From: Burkholderiales bacterium
Lineage (GTDB): Bacteria; Pseudomonadota; Gammaproteobacteria; Burkholderiales; Burkholderiaceae_C
NCBI GenBank assembly: GCA_028869005.1
Contig: JAGWTJ010000010.1
Span: 1-32,655, forward strand
Direction: 5' to 3'
Length of the DNA: 32,655 nucleotides
Shown: piece by piece, positions 8,617-17,829 of the stretch
Position numbering within the stretch: position 1 is the stretch's first letter
Layout: each line of letters opens with the position of its first letter
Made by a program: the position numbers and the translations under genes
Notes under the pieces: model-generated
The model's database searches: none
Told to the model about the DNA's origin: nothing
The model's input: only the letters and a program-made list of their open reading frames with translations

Positions 8617-10185
8617 GTGACGCCGCGCCTCGAGCTCAGCGGCATCAGCAAGCAGTACCCGTCGGTGCGCGCCAACGACGGCGTGAGCCTCGCCGTACAG
8701 CCCGGCGCCATCCACGCCGTGCTGGGCGAGAACGGCGCCGGCAAGAGCACGCTGATGAAGATCATCTACGGCGCGGTGCAGCCCGACGCCGGCCAGATGC
8801 GCTTCAATGGCCAGGCGGTGCGCGTGGCCAGCCCGGCCGCCGCGCGGCGCCTGGGCATCGCCATGGTGTTCCAGCACTTCTCGCTGTTCGACACGCTGAC
8901 CGCGGCCGAGAACGTCTGGCTCGGGCTGGAGCGCTCGACCACGCTCGCCGACGTGAGCCGGCGCATCGGCGAAGTGGCGCACAGCTACGGCCTGGACATC
9001 GACCCGGCGCGTCCGGTGCACACGCTGTCGGTGGGCGAGCGCCAGCGCGTGGAGATCGTGCGCGCGCTGCTCGCCGAGCCGCAGCTGCTGATCCTCGACG
9101 AGCCGACCTCGGTGCTGACGCCGCAGGCCGTCGACAAGCTGTTCGCCACGCTGCGCCGGCTTGCGGCGGCCGGCACGAGCATCCTCTACATCAGCCACAA
9201 GCTCGACGAGATCCGCGCGCTGTGCCACCGCTGCACGGTGATGCGCGCCGGCAAGGTCACCGGCGAGGTCGATCCGACACGCGAGAGCAATGCCAGCCTG
9301 TCGCGGCTGATGATCGGCGCCGAGCCGCCCGAACTGAGGCGCGAGCAGCGCCGCCCCGGCGCCACGGTGCTCGAGGTGCGCGGACTGGCGCTGGCGCGCC
9401 AGGACCATTTCGGTGTCGACCTCGACGGCATCGACTTCGAGGTGCGCGCCGGCGAGATCCTCGGCGTGGCCGGCGTCTCGGGCAACGGCCAGCAGGAGCT
9501 GCTCGCCGCGCTCAGCGGCGAGGACCGGCGCGCGCCGCCTGCGTCGATCCGGCTCGCCGGCCGGCCGCTGGGCGACCAGGGACCGCGGGCACGCCGGCGC
9601 CTGGGCCTGCATTTCGTGCCCGAGGAGCGCCTGGGCCGCGGCGCGGTGCCCGAGATGAGCCTGGCGCAGAACACGCTGCTCACGCGCGGCGAGACGGTAC
9701 GCCGCGGCGGCTGGATCGCCGGCGGCGCGGTACAGGCGCTGGCTCGCCGCCTGATCGAGCGCTTCCAGGTCAAGGCGGCCGGACCGGATGCGGCCGCGCG
9801 CAGCCTCTCGGGCGGCAATCTGCAGAAGTTCATCGTCGGCCGCGAGATCGACGCCCGCCCCGCTCTGCTCGTCGTGGCGCAGCCGACCTGGGGCGTCGAC
9901 GTCGGCGCTGCGGCGCTGATCCGCGGCGAACTGCTGGCGCTGCGCGACGCCGGCTGCGCGCTCGTCGTCGTCAGCGAGGAGCTCGACGAGCTGTTCGAGA
10001 TCGCCGACCGGCTCGTCGTCATCGCCAAGGGCCGCCTGTCGCCCTCGCTCGCGGTGGCCGAGGCGACGGTGGAGCGGATCGGCGAGTGGATGTCGGGGCT
10101 GTGGGGCGCGGCCGACGCGGTGCCTGCGGCCCCGCCGCCGGCGCCGGGCCACGCGGCCGCGTCGCGCGGGGCGCCGCATGCTTAG
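8617..10185 (+). CDS. ABC transporter ATP-binding protein, nucleoside/BMP-type (duplicated ABC domains)
   Basis: GTG start in frame of ORF 8461-10185. GENGAGKSTLMKIIYGAVQP, LSVGERQRVEIVRALL, LLILDEPTSVLTP; second domain GVSGNGQQELLAALSG, LSGGNLQKFIVGREI. Confidence 0.92.
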   Translation: MTPRLELSGISKQYPSVRANDGVSLAVQPGAIHAVLGENGAGKSTLMKIIYGAVQPDAGQMRFNGQAVRVASPAAARRLGIAMVFQHFSLFDTLTAAENVWLGLERSTTLADVSRRIGEVAHSYGLDIDPARPVHTLSVGERQRVEIVRALLAEPQLLILDEPTSVLTPQAVDKLFATLRRLAAAGTSILYISHKLDEIRALCHRCTVMRAGKVTGEVDPTRESNASLSRLMIGAEPPELRREQRRPGATVLEVRGLALARQDHFGVDLDGIDFEVRAGEILGVAGVSGNGQQELLAALSGEDRRAPPASIRLAGRPLGDQGPRARRRLGLHFVPEERLGRGAVPEMSLAQNTLLTRGETVRRGGWIAGGAVQALARRLIERFQVKAAGPDAAARSLSGGNLQKFIVGREIDARPALLVVAQPTWGVDVGAAALIRGELLALRDAGCALVVVSEELDELFEIADRLVVIAKGRLSPSLAVAEATVERIGEWMSGLWGAADAVPAAPPPAPGHAAASRGAPHA

Positions 10186-11287
10186 GCTCGAAGCCCGCGC
10201 GCAGCCCTCGCGCTGGATGGCGCTGGGCTCGCCGCTCGTCGCGCTGGCGCTGACGGCGCTGTTCGCGGCGCTGCTCTTTGCCGCGCTCGGCAAGGACCCG
10301 CTGCGCGGGCTGGCGCTGTTCTTCGTCGAACCGCTGGCCGGCACGCGCCAGATCACCGAGGTGGCGCTCAAGGCGACGCCGCTCGTCGTCATCGCCCTCG
10401 GCCTGGCGGTGTGCTACCGGGCCAACGTCTGGAACATCGGCGCCGAGGGCCAGTTCCTGCTCGGCGCGGTGGCCGGCGGCGGCGTGGCGCTGTGGCTCAC
10501 CACGCAGGGCATCGTGCTGCCGCGCGTCGTCACGCTGCCGCTGGTGCTGGTCGCCGGCGTCGTCGGCGGCATGGCCTGGGCGGCGATCGTGGCGCTGCTG
10601 CGCGACCGCCTCAACGCCAACGAGATCCTGGTCAGCCTGATGCTGGTCTACGTCGCGCAGCAGCTCGTCAACTGGCTCGTCTTCGGCCCGTGGAAGGACC
10701 CGCAGGGCCACAACTTCCCGCAGACCAAGACCTTCGACGCCAGCACCTGGCTGCCGCCGCTCGTCGAGCACACGCGGCTCAACGTCGGCGTGCTGGTCGC
10801 GCTGGCCGCGGTGGCGCTGGTGTGGCTGTTCATGTTCCGCTCGTACCGCGGCTACCAGCTGCAGGTCGGCGGCCTGGCGCCGGCGGCGGCGCGCTACGCC
10901 GGCTTCTCGGCGCGCGGCTCGCTGTGGACGGCGCTGATGATCTCGGGCGGCCTGGCGGGGCTGGCCGGCGCCATCGAGATCGTCGGGCCGCTACGCCAGC
11001 TCACGCCGCACATCAGCACGGGGCTGGGCTTCACGGCGATCATCGTCGTCTTCGTCGGCCGGCTGCACCCGCTGGGCACGGTGTTCGCCGGCGTGCTGCT
11101 GTCGATGATGCTGATCGGCGGCGAGCTGGGGCAGTCGCGCATGGCGCTGCCCAACGCCATCTCGGGCGTGTTCCAGGGCCTGCTGCTCGTGCTGCTGCTG
11201 GCCTGCGACACGCTGATCCACTACCGGCTGCGCTGGCGCGTCGCGTCGCGTCGCAGCGTGGCTGACGCGCGACCGATGCGCGGCTGA
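10178..11287 (+). CDS. ABC transporter permease (BMP/nucleoside type)
   Basis: 369 aa hydrophobic protein. NVWNIGAEGQFLLGAVAGGGVAL and NANEILVSLMLVYVAQQLVNWLVFGPWKDPQGHNFPQT. Overlaps the ATPase gene. Confidence 0.92.
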   Translation: MLRLEARAQPSRWMALGSPLVALALTALFAALLFAALGKDPLRGLALFFVEPLAGTRQITEVALKATPLVVIALGLAVCYRANVWNIGAEGQFLLGAVAGGGVALWLTTQGIVLPRVVTLPLVLVAGVVGGMAWAAIVALLRDRLNANEILVSLMLVYVAQQLVNWLVFGPWKDPQGHNFPQTKTFDASTWLPPLVEHTRLNVGVLVALAAVALVWLFMFRSYRGYQLQVGGLAPAAARYAGFSARGSLWTALMISGGLAGLAGAIEIVGPLRQLTPHISTGLGFTAIIVVFVGRLHPLGTVFAGVLLSMMLIGGELGQSRMALPNAISGVFQGLLLVLLLACDTLIHYRLRWRVASRRSVADARPMRG

Positions 11288-11314
11288 CCAGCGGCCCCAC
11301 CGAGGCAAGACCCG

Positions 11315-12235
11315 ATGGACTCGACCGCCCTGCTCATCGCCGCCACGCTGGTCGCCGGCACGCCGCTGGCGCTGGCCGGGCTCGGCCTGCTCGTCAACGA
11401 GCGCGCCGGCGTGCTCAACCTGGGCGCCGACGGCTTGATGCTGGTGGCCGCGGTCGCCGGCTTCGCCACCGCGTACGCCACCGGCAGCGATACGCTGGCA
11501 TTCGTCGCGGCGGCGGCGGCGGCGGCAGGGCTGGCCGTGGGTTTCGGGTGGCTCGTGATCTGGCTCAACACCAACCAGTACGCCACCGGCCTCGCACTGA
11601 GCCTGTTCGGCTACGGCTTCTCGGCCTTCGTCGGCGTGCCCTTCGTCGGCCGCAAGCTGGCCGAGCGCACGCCGTTCGAAGTGCCGGGGCTGGCGCAGAT
11701 TCCGTTCGTCGGCCCGGCGCTGTTTCGGCAGCACCCGATGGTCTACCTGACGATCGCCATCGCGCTGGCGCTGGTCTGGTTCCTCTACCGCAGCCGCGCC
11801 GGGCTCGTGCTGCGCGCCATCGGCGAGAACCCGGACTCGGCGCACGCGCTCGGCTACAAGGTGCGCTGGCTGCGGCTGGCAGCGGTGGCCTTCGGCGGCG
11901 CACTGTGCGGGCTGGCCGGCGCCTTCCTGTCGGTGGTGTACGCGCCGCTGTGGGTCGAGGGCATCACGGCCGGGCGCGGCTGGATCGCGCTGGCGCTCAC
12001 CACCTTCGCCACCTGGCGGCCGCTGCGCGTTCTGCTCGGCGCCTACCTGTTCGGCGGCGTGACGATGCTGCAGTTCCAGCTGCAGGGCGAAGGCGTGCAG
12101 GTCGCCAGCGAACTGCTCGCCGCGCTGCCCTACCTGGCGACGATCGTCGTGCTGGCGCTCATCAGCCGCAACGCCGCCTTCATCCGCGTCAACATGCCGG
12201 CCTCGCTCGGCAAGCCGTTCCATCCCGGCTCCTAG
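11315..12235 (+). CDS. ABC transporter permease (BMP/nucleoside type)
   Basis: 306 aa. GLLVNERAGVLNLGADGLMLVAAVAGF, NTNQYATGLALSLFGYGFSAFVG. Confidence 0.92.
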   Translation: MDSTALLIAATLVAGTPLALAGLGLLVNERAGVLNLGADGLMLVAAVAGFATAYATGSDTLAFVAAAAAAAGLAVGFGWLVIWLNTNQYATGLALSLFGYGFSAFVGVPFVGRKLAERTPFEVPGLAQIPFVGPALFRQHPMVYLTIAIALALVWFLYRSRAGLVLRAIGENPDSAHALGYKVRWLRLAAVAFGGALCGLAGAFLSVVYAPLWVEGITAGRGWIALALTTFATWRPLRVLLGAYLFGGVTMLQFQLQGEGVQVASELLAALPYLATIVVLALISRNAAFIRVNMPASLGKPFHPGS

Positions 12236-12310
12236 AATGTGCCGCTTGCCCGCCCGTCGCCAGCGGCCTCGGCCGCCCTCAGGGCCCAACCGCCAGAAGG
12301 AGAACTCCCC

Positions 12311-13474
12311 ATGACCGAACTCTCGAAGCGCCGCCTGCTGCAGTGGGCCGGCCTCACGGCCGTCGCCGGCGCCGCCGCGCTCGCCGGCTGCAGCAAGAAG
12401 GAAGAGGCACCCGCGCCTGCCGCGCAGGCTCCGGCGGCGGCCTCCGCGCCGGCGCCCAAGCCCGAGCCGCTGAAGGCCGCCTGGGTCTACGTCGGCCCGA
12501 TCGGCGACGCCGGCTGGACCTTCGCGCACGACCAGGGCCGCAAGGCGGTCGAGGCCGAGTTCGGCGACAAGGTCAAGACCAGCTACGTCGAGAAGGTGCC
12601 CGAGGGCGCCGACGCCGAGCGCGTGATCCGCGACCTCGCGGCACAGGGCAACAAGATCATCTTCGCCACCAGCTTCGGTTTCATGGAGCCGATGGTCAAG
12701 GTGGCGGCCGAGTTTCCGGACGTGAAGTTCGAGCACGCGACCGGCTACAAGACCGCCGCCAACATGAACGTCTACGACATCAAGCTGTACCAGGACGCCT
12801 ACGTCAGTGGCGTGCTGGCCGGCGGCATGACCAAGACGAACACGATCGGCTTCGTCGCCACCTTCCCGATCCCCGAGGTGCTGCGCAACATCAACGCCTT
12901 CACGCTCGGCGCGCAGAGCATCAACCCGAAGGTCAAGACCAAGGTGGTGTGGATCAACACCTGGTTCGATCCGCCCAAGGAAAGCGACGCCGCGCAAAGC
13001 CTGATCAACGGCCACGCCGATGTGCTGCTGCAGAACACCGACAGCTCGGCCGTGCTGCAGACCGCCGAGAAGAACGGCAAGTTCGCCTTCGGCTGGGACA
13101 GCGACATGAGCGCCGTGGCGCCCAAGGCGCACCTGGCTTCCAACGTCGTGCACTGGGGCCCGTACTACGTCAAGGCCGTCAAGGACGTGCTGGACGGCAC
13201 CTGGAAGGGCAACCAGCGCACGATCTGGGGCGCCAAGGAAGGCACCACCGAGGTCATCAAGATGAACGAGGCCATCCCCGAGGCCGTGCGCAAGAAGGCC
13301 GAGGAGGCCGAGGCCGGCCTCAAGGCCGGCACGCTGAGCCCGTTCACCGGGCCGCTGCACGACAACACCGGCAAGGAACGCCTCGCCAAGGGCCAGGTCG
13401 CCGAGCAGGACTGGCTCGACAAGGTCGACTTCTACGTCAAGGGCGTGGAAGGCAAGGTGCCGTCGGGCAAGTAG
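12311..13474 (+). CDS. BMP-family ABC transporter substrate-binding lipoprotein
   Basis: MTELSKRRLLQWAGLTAVAGAAALAGCSKKEE (lipobox LAGC, twin arginine) and KAAWVYVGPIGDAGWTFAHDQGRKAVE. RBS-like GAAGGAGAA upstream of ATG 12311. Confidence 0.93.
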   Translation: MTELSKRRLLQWAGLTAVAGAAALAGCSKKEEAPAPAAQAPAAASAPAPKPEPLKAAWVYVGPIGDAGWTFAHDQGRKAVEAEFGDKVKTSYVEKVPEGADAERVIRDLAAQGNKIIFATSFGFMEPMVKVAAEFPDVKFEHATGYKTAANMNVYDIKLYQDAYVSGVLAGGMTKTNTIGFVATFPIPEVLRNINAFTLGAQSINPKVKTKVVWINTWFDPPKESDAAQSLINGHADVLLQNTDSSAVLQTAEKNGKFAFGWDSDMSAVAPKAHLASNVVHWGPYYVKAVKDVLDGTWKGNQRTIWGAKEGTTEVIKMNEAIPEAVRKKAEEAEAGLKAGTLSPFTGPLHDNTGKERLAKGQVAEQDWLDKVDFYVKGVEGKVPSGK

Positions 13475-13510
13475 CACGCAGCAGCGCCGGGGCCCACCCG
13501 GCGCCGTGCT
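13473..13510. terminator. Putative bidirectional terminator hairpin between convergent bmp and RND genes
   Basis: Inner perfect stem GCGCCGGG (13484-13491) / CCCGGCGC (13497-13504), loop GCCCA; outer stem AGCACG/CGTGCT. No U-tract. Fills the gap between two convergent stop codons. Confidence 0.5.
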
Positions 13511-13513
13511 CCT

Positions 13514-16500
13514 TCAAGCGTTGGCCGCCGCGGGCCGCGCCTGTCGCGCCGCGCGGCGCCGCGCCCACCACAAATGGGCGCGATCGAGATACAGGTAGAT
13601 CACGGGCGTGGTGAACAGCGTCATCGCCTGCGACAGGATCAGCCCGCCGACCATCGCATAGCCGAGCGGACGTCGCAGCTCGGACCCGGCGCCGGTGCTC
13701 AGCATCAGCGGCAGGCCGGCGAACAGCGTGCACATGGTCGTCATCATGATCGGGCGAAAGCGCAGCAGGCAGGCCCGGTAGATGGCCTGCCGCGGCGGCA
13801 GGCCGTGCGCGCGTTCGGCGGCGATCGCGAAGTCGACCATCATGATGCCGTTCTTCTTCACGATGCCGATCAGCAGGATGATGCCGATCAGCGCGATCAC
13901 CGACAGGTCGTAGCCCGCGAGCATCAGCGCCGCCAGCGCGCCCACCCCGGCCGAGGGCAGCGTCGAGAGGATCGTGAGCGGGTGGATGTAGCTCTCGTAC
14001 AGCAGGCCCAGCACGATGTAGACGGCGACGATCGCCGCGGCCACCAGGTACGGCTGCGTCGCGAGCGAGCTCTGGAAGGCCTGCGCCGTGCCCTGGAACG
14101 ACCCGTACAGGGTCTGCGGCGCGCCGATCTCGGCCTGCGCCTTCACGATCGCGTTCACGGCCTCGCCCAGCGCCGCGCCCGGGGCCAGGTTGAACGAGAT
14201 CGTCACGGCGGGGAACTGCCCCTGGTGATTGACCGACAGGTACCCGGTCTTGTTGGTGTCGACATGCACCATGCTCGACAGCGGCACCGGCTGGCCGGTC
14301 AGCGGCGACGTCAGATAGAGCTTGTCGAAGAGTTCGGCGCCGCGCTGCAGTTCGGGCGTCACTTCCAGCACCACGTGGTAGCTGTTGGTCTGCGTGAAGT
14401 ACTGCGCCACCTGACGCTGGCCGATCGCGTCGTTGATCGTCGCGTCGACGAGCGCGGGCGAGATGCCGAAGCTCGCCGCGCGCGCGCGGTCGATCGTCAC
14501 TGCGGCCGTGGCGGCGTTGTTCTGCTGGTCGCTGGCGACGTCGGTCAGCGCCGGCAACGCGCGCAGCCGCGCCAGCACGCGCGGCGCCCAGCCGTTGAGC
14601 TCGTCCAGATCGGTGTCGGTCAGCGTGTACTGGTACTGCGTGCGCGACGAACGCCCGCCGACGTTGATGTCCTGCCCGGCCTGCATGAACAGCTCGACGC
14701 CTTCGACGTCCGCCGTCGCCGCGCGCAGCCGCCGGATCACCTGGTCGGCGCTGGCCGTGCGCCCCTCGGACTTGGGCCGCAGCGAGATCGAGACGCCGCC
14801 GGTGTTGAAGGTGGCGCCGCTGCGCACGCTGAACGCGGCGACGTCGGGGTCGGCGCGGATGATGTCGGCCAGTTGCAGCAGGCGCGCGCGCATCGCACTC
14901 GACGACGCGTCTTGCGCGGTTTCGGCGAAGCCGGAGATGAAGCCGGTGTCCTGCTGCGGGAAGAAGCCCTTGGGGACGACGACGAACAGCGCGCCAGTGG
15001 CGACCAGCGTCGCGACGAAGATGCACAGCGTGGCGAAGTCGTGGCGCAGCGCCAGTTGCAGGCCGCGCCGGTAGCTGCGCGCCATGCGCTCGAAGCCGCG
15101 CTCGAACAGGCGGAACAGGCGCCCGTGCTGCTCGGACCGCTGCGGCCGGATGAAGCGCGAGCACAGCATCGGCGTGAGCGTGAGCGACACCGCCAGCGAC
15201 ACGCCGATGGCCAGCGTGACCGTGACCGCGAACTCGCGGAACAGCCGCCCGACGATGCCGCCCATCAGCAGCAGCGGAATGAACACCGCCACCAGCGAGA
15301 TCGAAATCGAGACGATCGTGAAGCCGATCTCGGCGGCGCCCTGGGTCGCCGCCTCCATCGGCTCCATGCCGTCCTCGATGTGGCGGTAGATGTTCTCCAG
15401 CATCACGATCGCGTCGTCGACCACGAAACCGACCGAGATCGTCAGCGCCATCAGCGACAGGTTGTCCAGGCTGTAGCCCACCAGGTACATCACCGCGGCC
15501 GTGCCGAGCAGGGCCAGCGGCACGGTGACGCCGGGAATCAGCGTCGCCGCCACGTTGCGCAGGAAGACGAAGATGACCATCACCACCAGCGCGATCGTCA
15601 GCACCAGCGTGAATTCGACGTCCTCGACCGAGGCGCGGATGTTCTGCGTGCGATCGACCAGGGTGGCCACGTGCACCGCCGGCGGCAGCGAGGCCTCGAA
15701 GCGCGGCAGCGCCGACCTGACGCGCGCCACGGTGTCGACGACGTTGGCGCCGGGCTCCTTGAACACCCCGAGCACGAGGGCGCGCCCGTTGATCGGCGCA
15801 TCGGAGCCGCGGCCCGCGCCGCCACCCGAGAACACCCAGGCCGCCTGTTTCACGTCCTCCGGCCCGGCCACCGCATGCCCGACGTCGCGCACCCGGATCG
15901 GGGCGCCGTTCTTGTAGGCGAGCACGACATCGTTCCACGGCTGGGCGCTCACGATCTGGTCGTTGGTGTCGACTGTGAAGCTCTGGTGCAGCCCGTCGAG
16001 CGTGCCCTTGGGCTGGCTCACGGTGGCGCTGGCGACCACGCTGCGCACCGCCTCGAGGCTCAGGCCGACGGCGGCCAGCCGCACCGGATCGACCTGCAGG
16101 CGCACGGCGGCCTTCTGCTGACCGAAGATCAGCACCTGTCCCACGCCCTCGACCTGCGAGATCTGCTGCGCCAGGATGGTGTCGGCGAATTCGTTGACGG
16201 TGGTCAGCGGCAAGGTCTCCGACTGCACCGCCAACTGCAGGATCGAGAAATCGGCCGGGTTGATCTTGCGAAACGCCGGCGGGCTGGGCAGGTCCGCCGG
16301 CAACTGGCCGCCGGCGGCGTTGATCGCCGTCTGCACGTCGAGCGCGGCGCCGTCGATGTTGCGGGCCAGATCGAACTGCAGCGTGATCTGCGTCTGCCCG
16401 AGCGTGCTCTGCGAGGTCATCTGCGAGAGCCCCGCGATCTGCGAAAACTGACGTTCCAGCGGCTGTGCGACCGTGGATGCCATGGACTGCGGGCTGCCTC

Positions 16501-16657
16501 CGGGCAGATTGGCCGTCACCAGGATGGTCGGGAAATCGACCTGCGGCAGCGGCGCCACCGGCAGCAGCGGGAAGACCGCGGCGCCGACCAGCAGGATCGC
16601 CAGCGCCAGCAGCGAGGTGCCGATCGGCCGGCGGATGAACCGGGCCGAGACGCTCAC
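13514..16657 (-). CDS. RND-family (HAE1/MdtB-like) multidrug efflux permease
   Basis: 1047 aa. MSVSARFIRRPIGTSLLALAILLVGAAVFPLLPVAPLPQVDFPTILV; VDDAIVMLENIYRHIEDG; GIVKKNGIMMVDFAIAAER. Confidence 0.95.
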   Translation of the reverse strand: MSVSARFIRRPIGTSLLALAILLVGAAVFPLLPVAPLPQVDFPTILVTANLPGGSPQSMASTVAQPLERQFSQIAGLSQMTSQSTLGQTQITLQFDLARNIDGAALDVQTAINAAGGQLPADLPSPPAFRKINPADFSILQLAVQSETLPLTTVNEFADTILAQQISQVEGVGQVLIFGQQKAAVRLQVDPVRLAAVGLSLEAVRSVVASATVSQPKGTLDGLHQSFTVDTNDQIVSAQPWNDVVLAYKNGAPIRVRDVGHAVAGPEDVKQAAWVFSGGGAGRGSDAPINGRALVLGVFKEPGANVVDTVARVRSALPRFEASLPPAVHVATLVDRTQNIRASVEDVEFTLVLTIALVVMVIFVFLRNVAATLIPGVTVPLALLGTAAVMYLVGYSLDNLSLMALTISVGFVVDDAIVMLENIYRHIEDGMEPMEAATQGAAEIGFTIVSISISLVAVFIPLLLMGGIVGRLFREFAVTVTLAIGVSLAVSLTLTPMLCSRFIRPQRSEQHGRLFRLFERGFERMARSYRRGLQLALRHDFATLCIFVATLVATGALFVVVPKGFFPQQDTGFISGFAETAQDASSSAMRARLLQLADIIRADPDVAAFSVRSGATFNTGGVSISLRPKSEGRTASADQVIRRLRAATADVEGVELFMQAGQDINVGGRSSRTQYQYTLTDTDLDELNGWAPRVLARLRALPALTDVASDQQNNAATAAVTIDRARAASFGISPALVDATINDAIGQRQVAQYFTQTNSYHVVLEVTPELQRGAELFDKLYLTSPLTGQPVPLSSMVHVDTNKTGYLSVNHQGQFPAVTISFNLAPGAALGEAVNAIVKAQAEIGAPQTLYGSFQGTAQAFQSSLATQPYLVAAAIVAVYIVLGLLYESYIHPLTILSTLPSAGVGALAALMLAGYDLSVIALIGIILLIGIVKKNGIMMVDFAIAAERAHGLPPRQAIYRACLLRFRPIMMTTMCTLFAGLPLMLSTGAGSELRRPLGYAMVGGLILSQAMTLFTTPVIYLYLDRAHLWWARRRAARQARPAAANA

Positions 16658-17829
16658 CGGCCGGCCCCGCGCCCGGCCGTCGAAGCCGCCTTCGCGGCGG
16701 CCTCGACCACCGAGAGGCCGGGCTTGAGCTTGGACTGGCCGTCGACCACCACGCGCTGGCCGGCGCTCAGGCCGCGGTCGACGATGGCGATGCCGTCCTG
16801 GATCTGCGCCACCTCGACCGGCTGCGCCTGCACGACATCGCCGGCGCCGACGGCGTAGACGTACAGGCCGTCCGGGCCGCGCTGCACGGCGGACGCAGCG
16901 ACGGTGAGGGCGCCGCGGCGCAGGCCCAGCACCAGCCGCGCGTCGACGTATTCACCCGGCCACAGCCCATGCCCGGGATTGGCCAAGCGCGCCTTCAGTT
17001 GCACCGTTCCGCTGGCGGTGTCGATCTGGTTGTTGAGCAGGACCAGCTTGCCGCGCGCCAGGCTCTCGTCGCGACCGCGCGCATAGACCAGCACGTCCAG
17101 CGGCTCCTTGCTCTCGTGCAGCGCGCGGTTCACGTCCTGGAAGCTCGCCTCCGGCAGCGTGAACACCACGGTGATCGGATCGACCTGGTTGATCACCACC
17201 AGCCCCGCCGGGTCGGACGCGTGCACGATGTTGCCGACGTCGACCAGACGCGCGCCGACACGACCGCCGATCGGCGCGGCGATGGTCGTGTAGCGCAGCT
17301 GCACGCGGGTGGACTCGATCTGCGCATCGTCCACCTGCACCGTCGCCTCGAGCTGCGCGACCAGCGCGCGCTGCGTGTCGAGCTGCTGCTGCGTGGCCGC
17401 CTCCTGCGCGAACAGCGCCGTGTAGCGTTCGAGGTCGAGCCGCGCGTTGGCCAGTTGCGCCTGGTCCTTGGCCTTTTGCGCCCGAGCCTGCGCGAGCACG
17501 GCCTGCTGCGGGCTCGGGTCGATCAGCGCCAGGACCTGGCCCGCCCTCACGTCCTCGCCCTCGGTGAATCCGATGCGCTCGAGTCGTCCGTCGATCTGCG
17601 TGCGCACCGTCACCGTCGCCGCCGGCGTGACGGTGCCGACGCCGACGCGCACGATCGGCACGTCGCGCTGCTGCACGCGCGCCGTCGTGACGCGCACCGG
17701 CGCCGGCGCGGCCGCGGCGGGCGCCTTCGAGCGCGCCGCGCGCCACAGGACCGACCCTGAGCCGGCCAGCAGCACCAGTACCAGCACGAGCAGCAGCGAC
17801 CTGCGCGGCAGCGGATTCGTCACGCTCAC
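16654..17829 (-). CDS. Efflux RND transporter periplasmic adaptor (membrane fusion) subunit
   Basis: GTG start overlapping the upstream OMP stop (GTGA). TM-like LLLVLVLVLLAGSGSVLW then VGTVTPAATVTVRTQIDGRLERIGFTEGEDVRAGQVLALIDPSPQQAVLAQA. 4-bp overlap with the RND gene. Confidence 0.9.
   Translation of the reverse strand: MSVTNPLPRRSLLLVLVLVLLAGSGSVLWRAARSKAPAAAAPAPVRVTTARVQQRDVPIVRVGVGTVTPAATVTVRTQIDGRLERIGFTEGEDVRAGQVLALIDPSPQQAVLAQARAQKAKDQAQLANARLDLERYTALFAQEAATQQQLDTQRALVAQLEATVQVDDAQIESTRVQLRYTTIAAPIGGRVGARLVDVGNIVHASDPAGLVVINQVDPITVVFTLPEASFQDVNRALHESKEPLDVLVYARGRDESLARGKLVLLNNQIDTASGTVQLKARLANPGHGLWPGEYVDARLVLGLRRGALTVAASAVQRGPDGLYVYAVGAGDVVQAQPVEVAQIQDGIAIVDRGLSAGQRVVVDGQSKLKPGLSVVEAAAKAASTAGRGAGR

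Noticed and set aside
9800-9960. Degenerate second ABC domain (GVSGNGQQE Walker A; AQPTWGVDVG after Walker B)
   Set aside because: These deviations are normal for the second nucleotide-binding domain of sugar/nucleoside-type ABC ATPases.
13574-16858. 1094-aa plus-strand ORF opposite the RND permease
   Set aside because: Shadow ORF with compositionally biased translation; the RND protein on the minus strand has clear family motifs.
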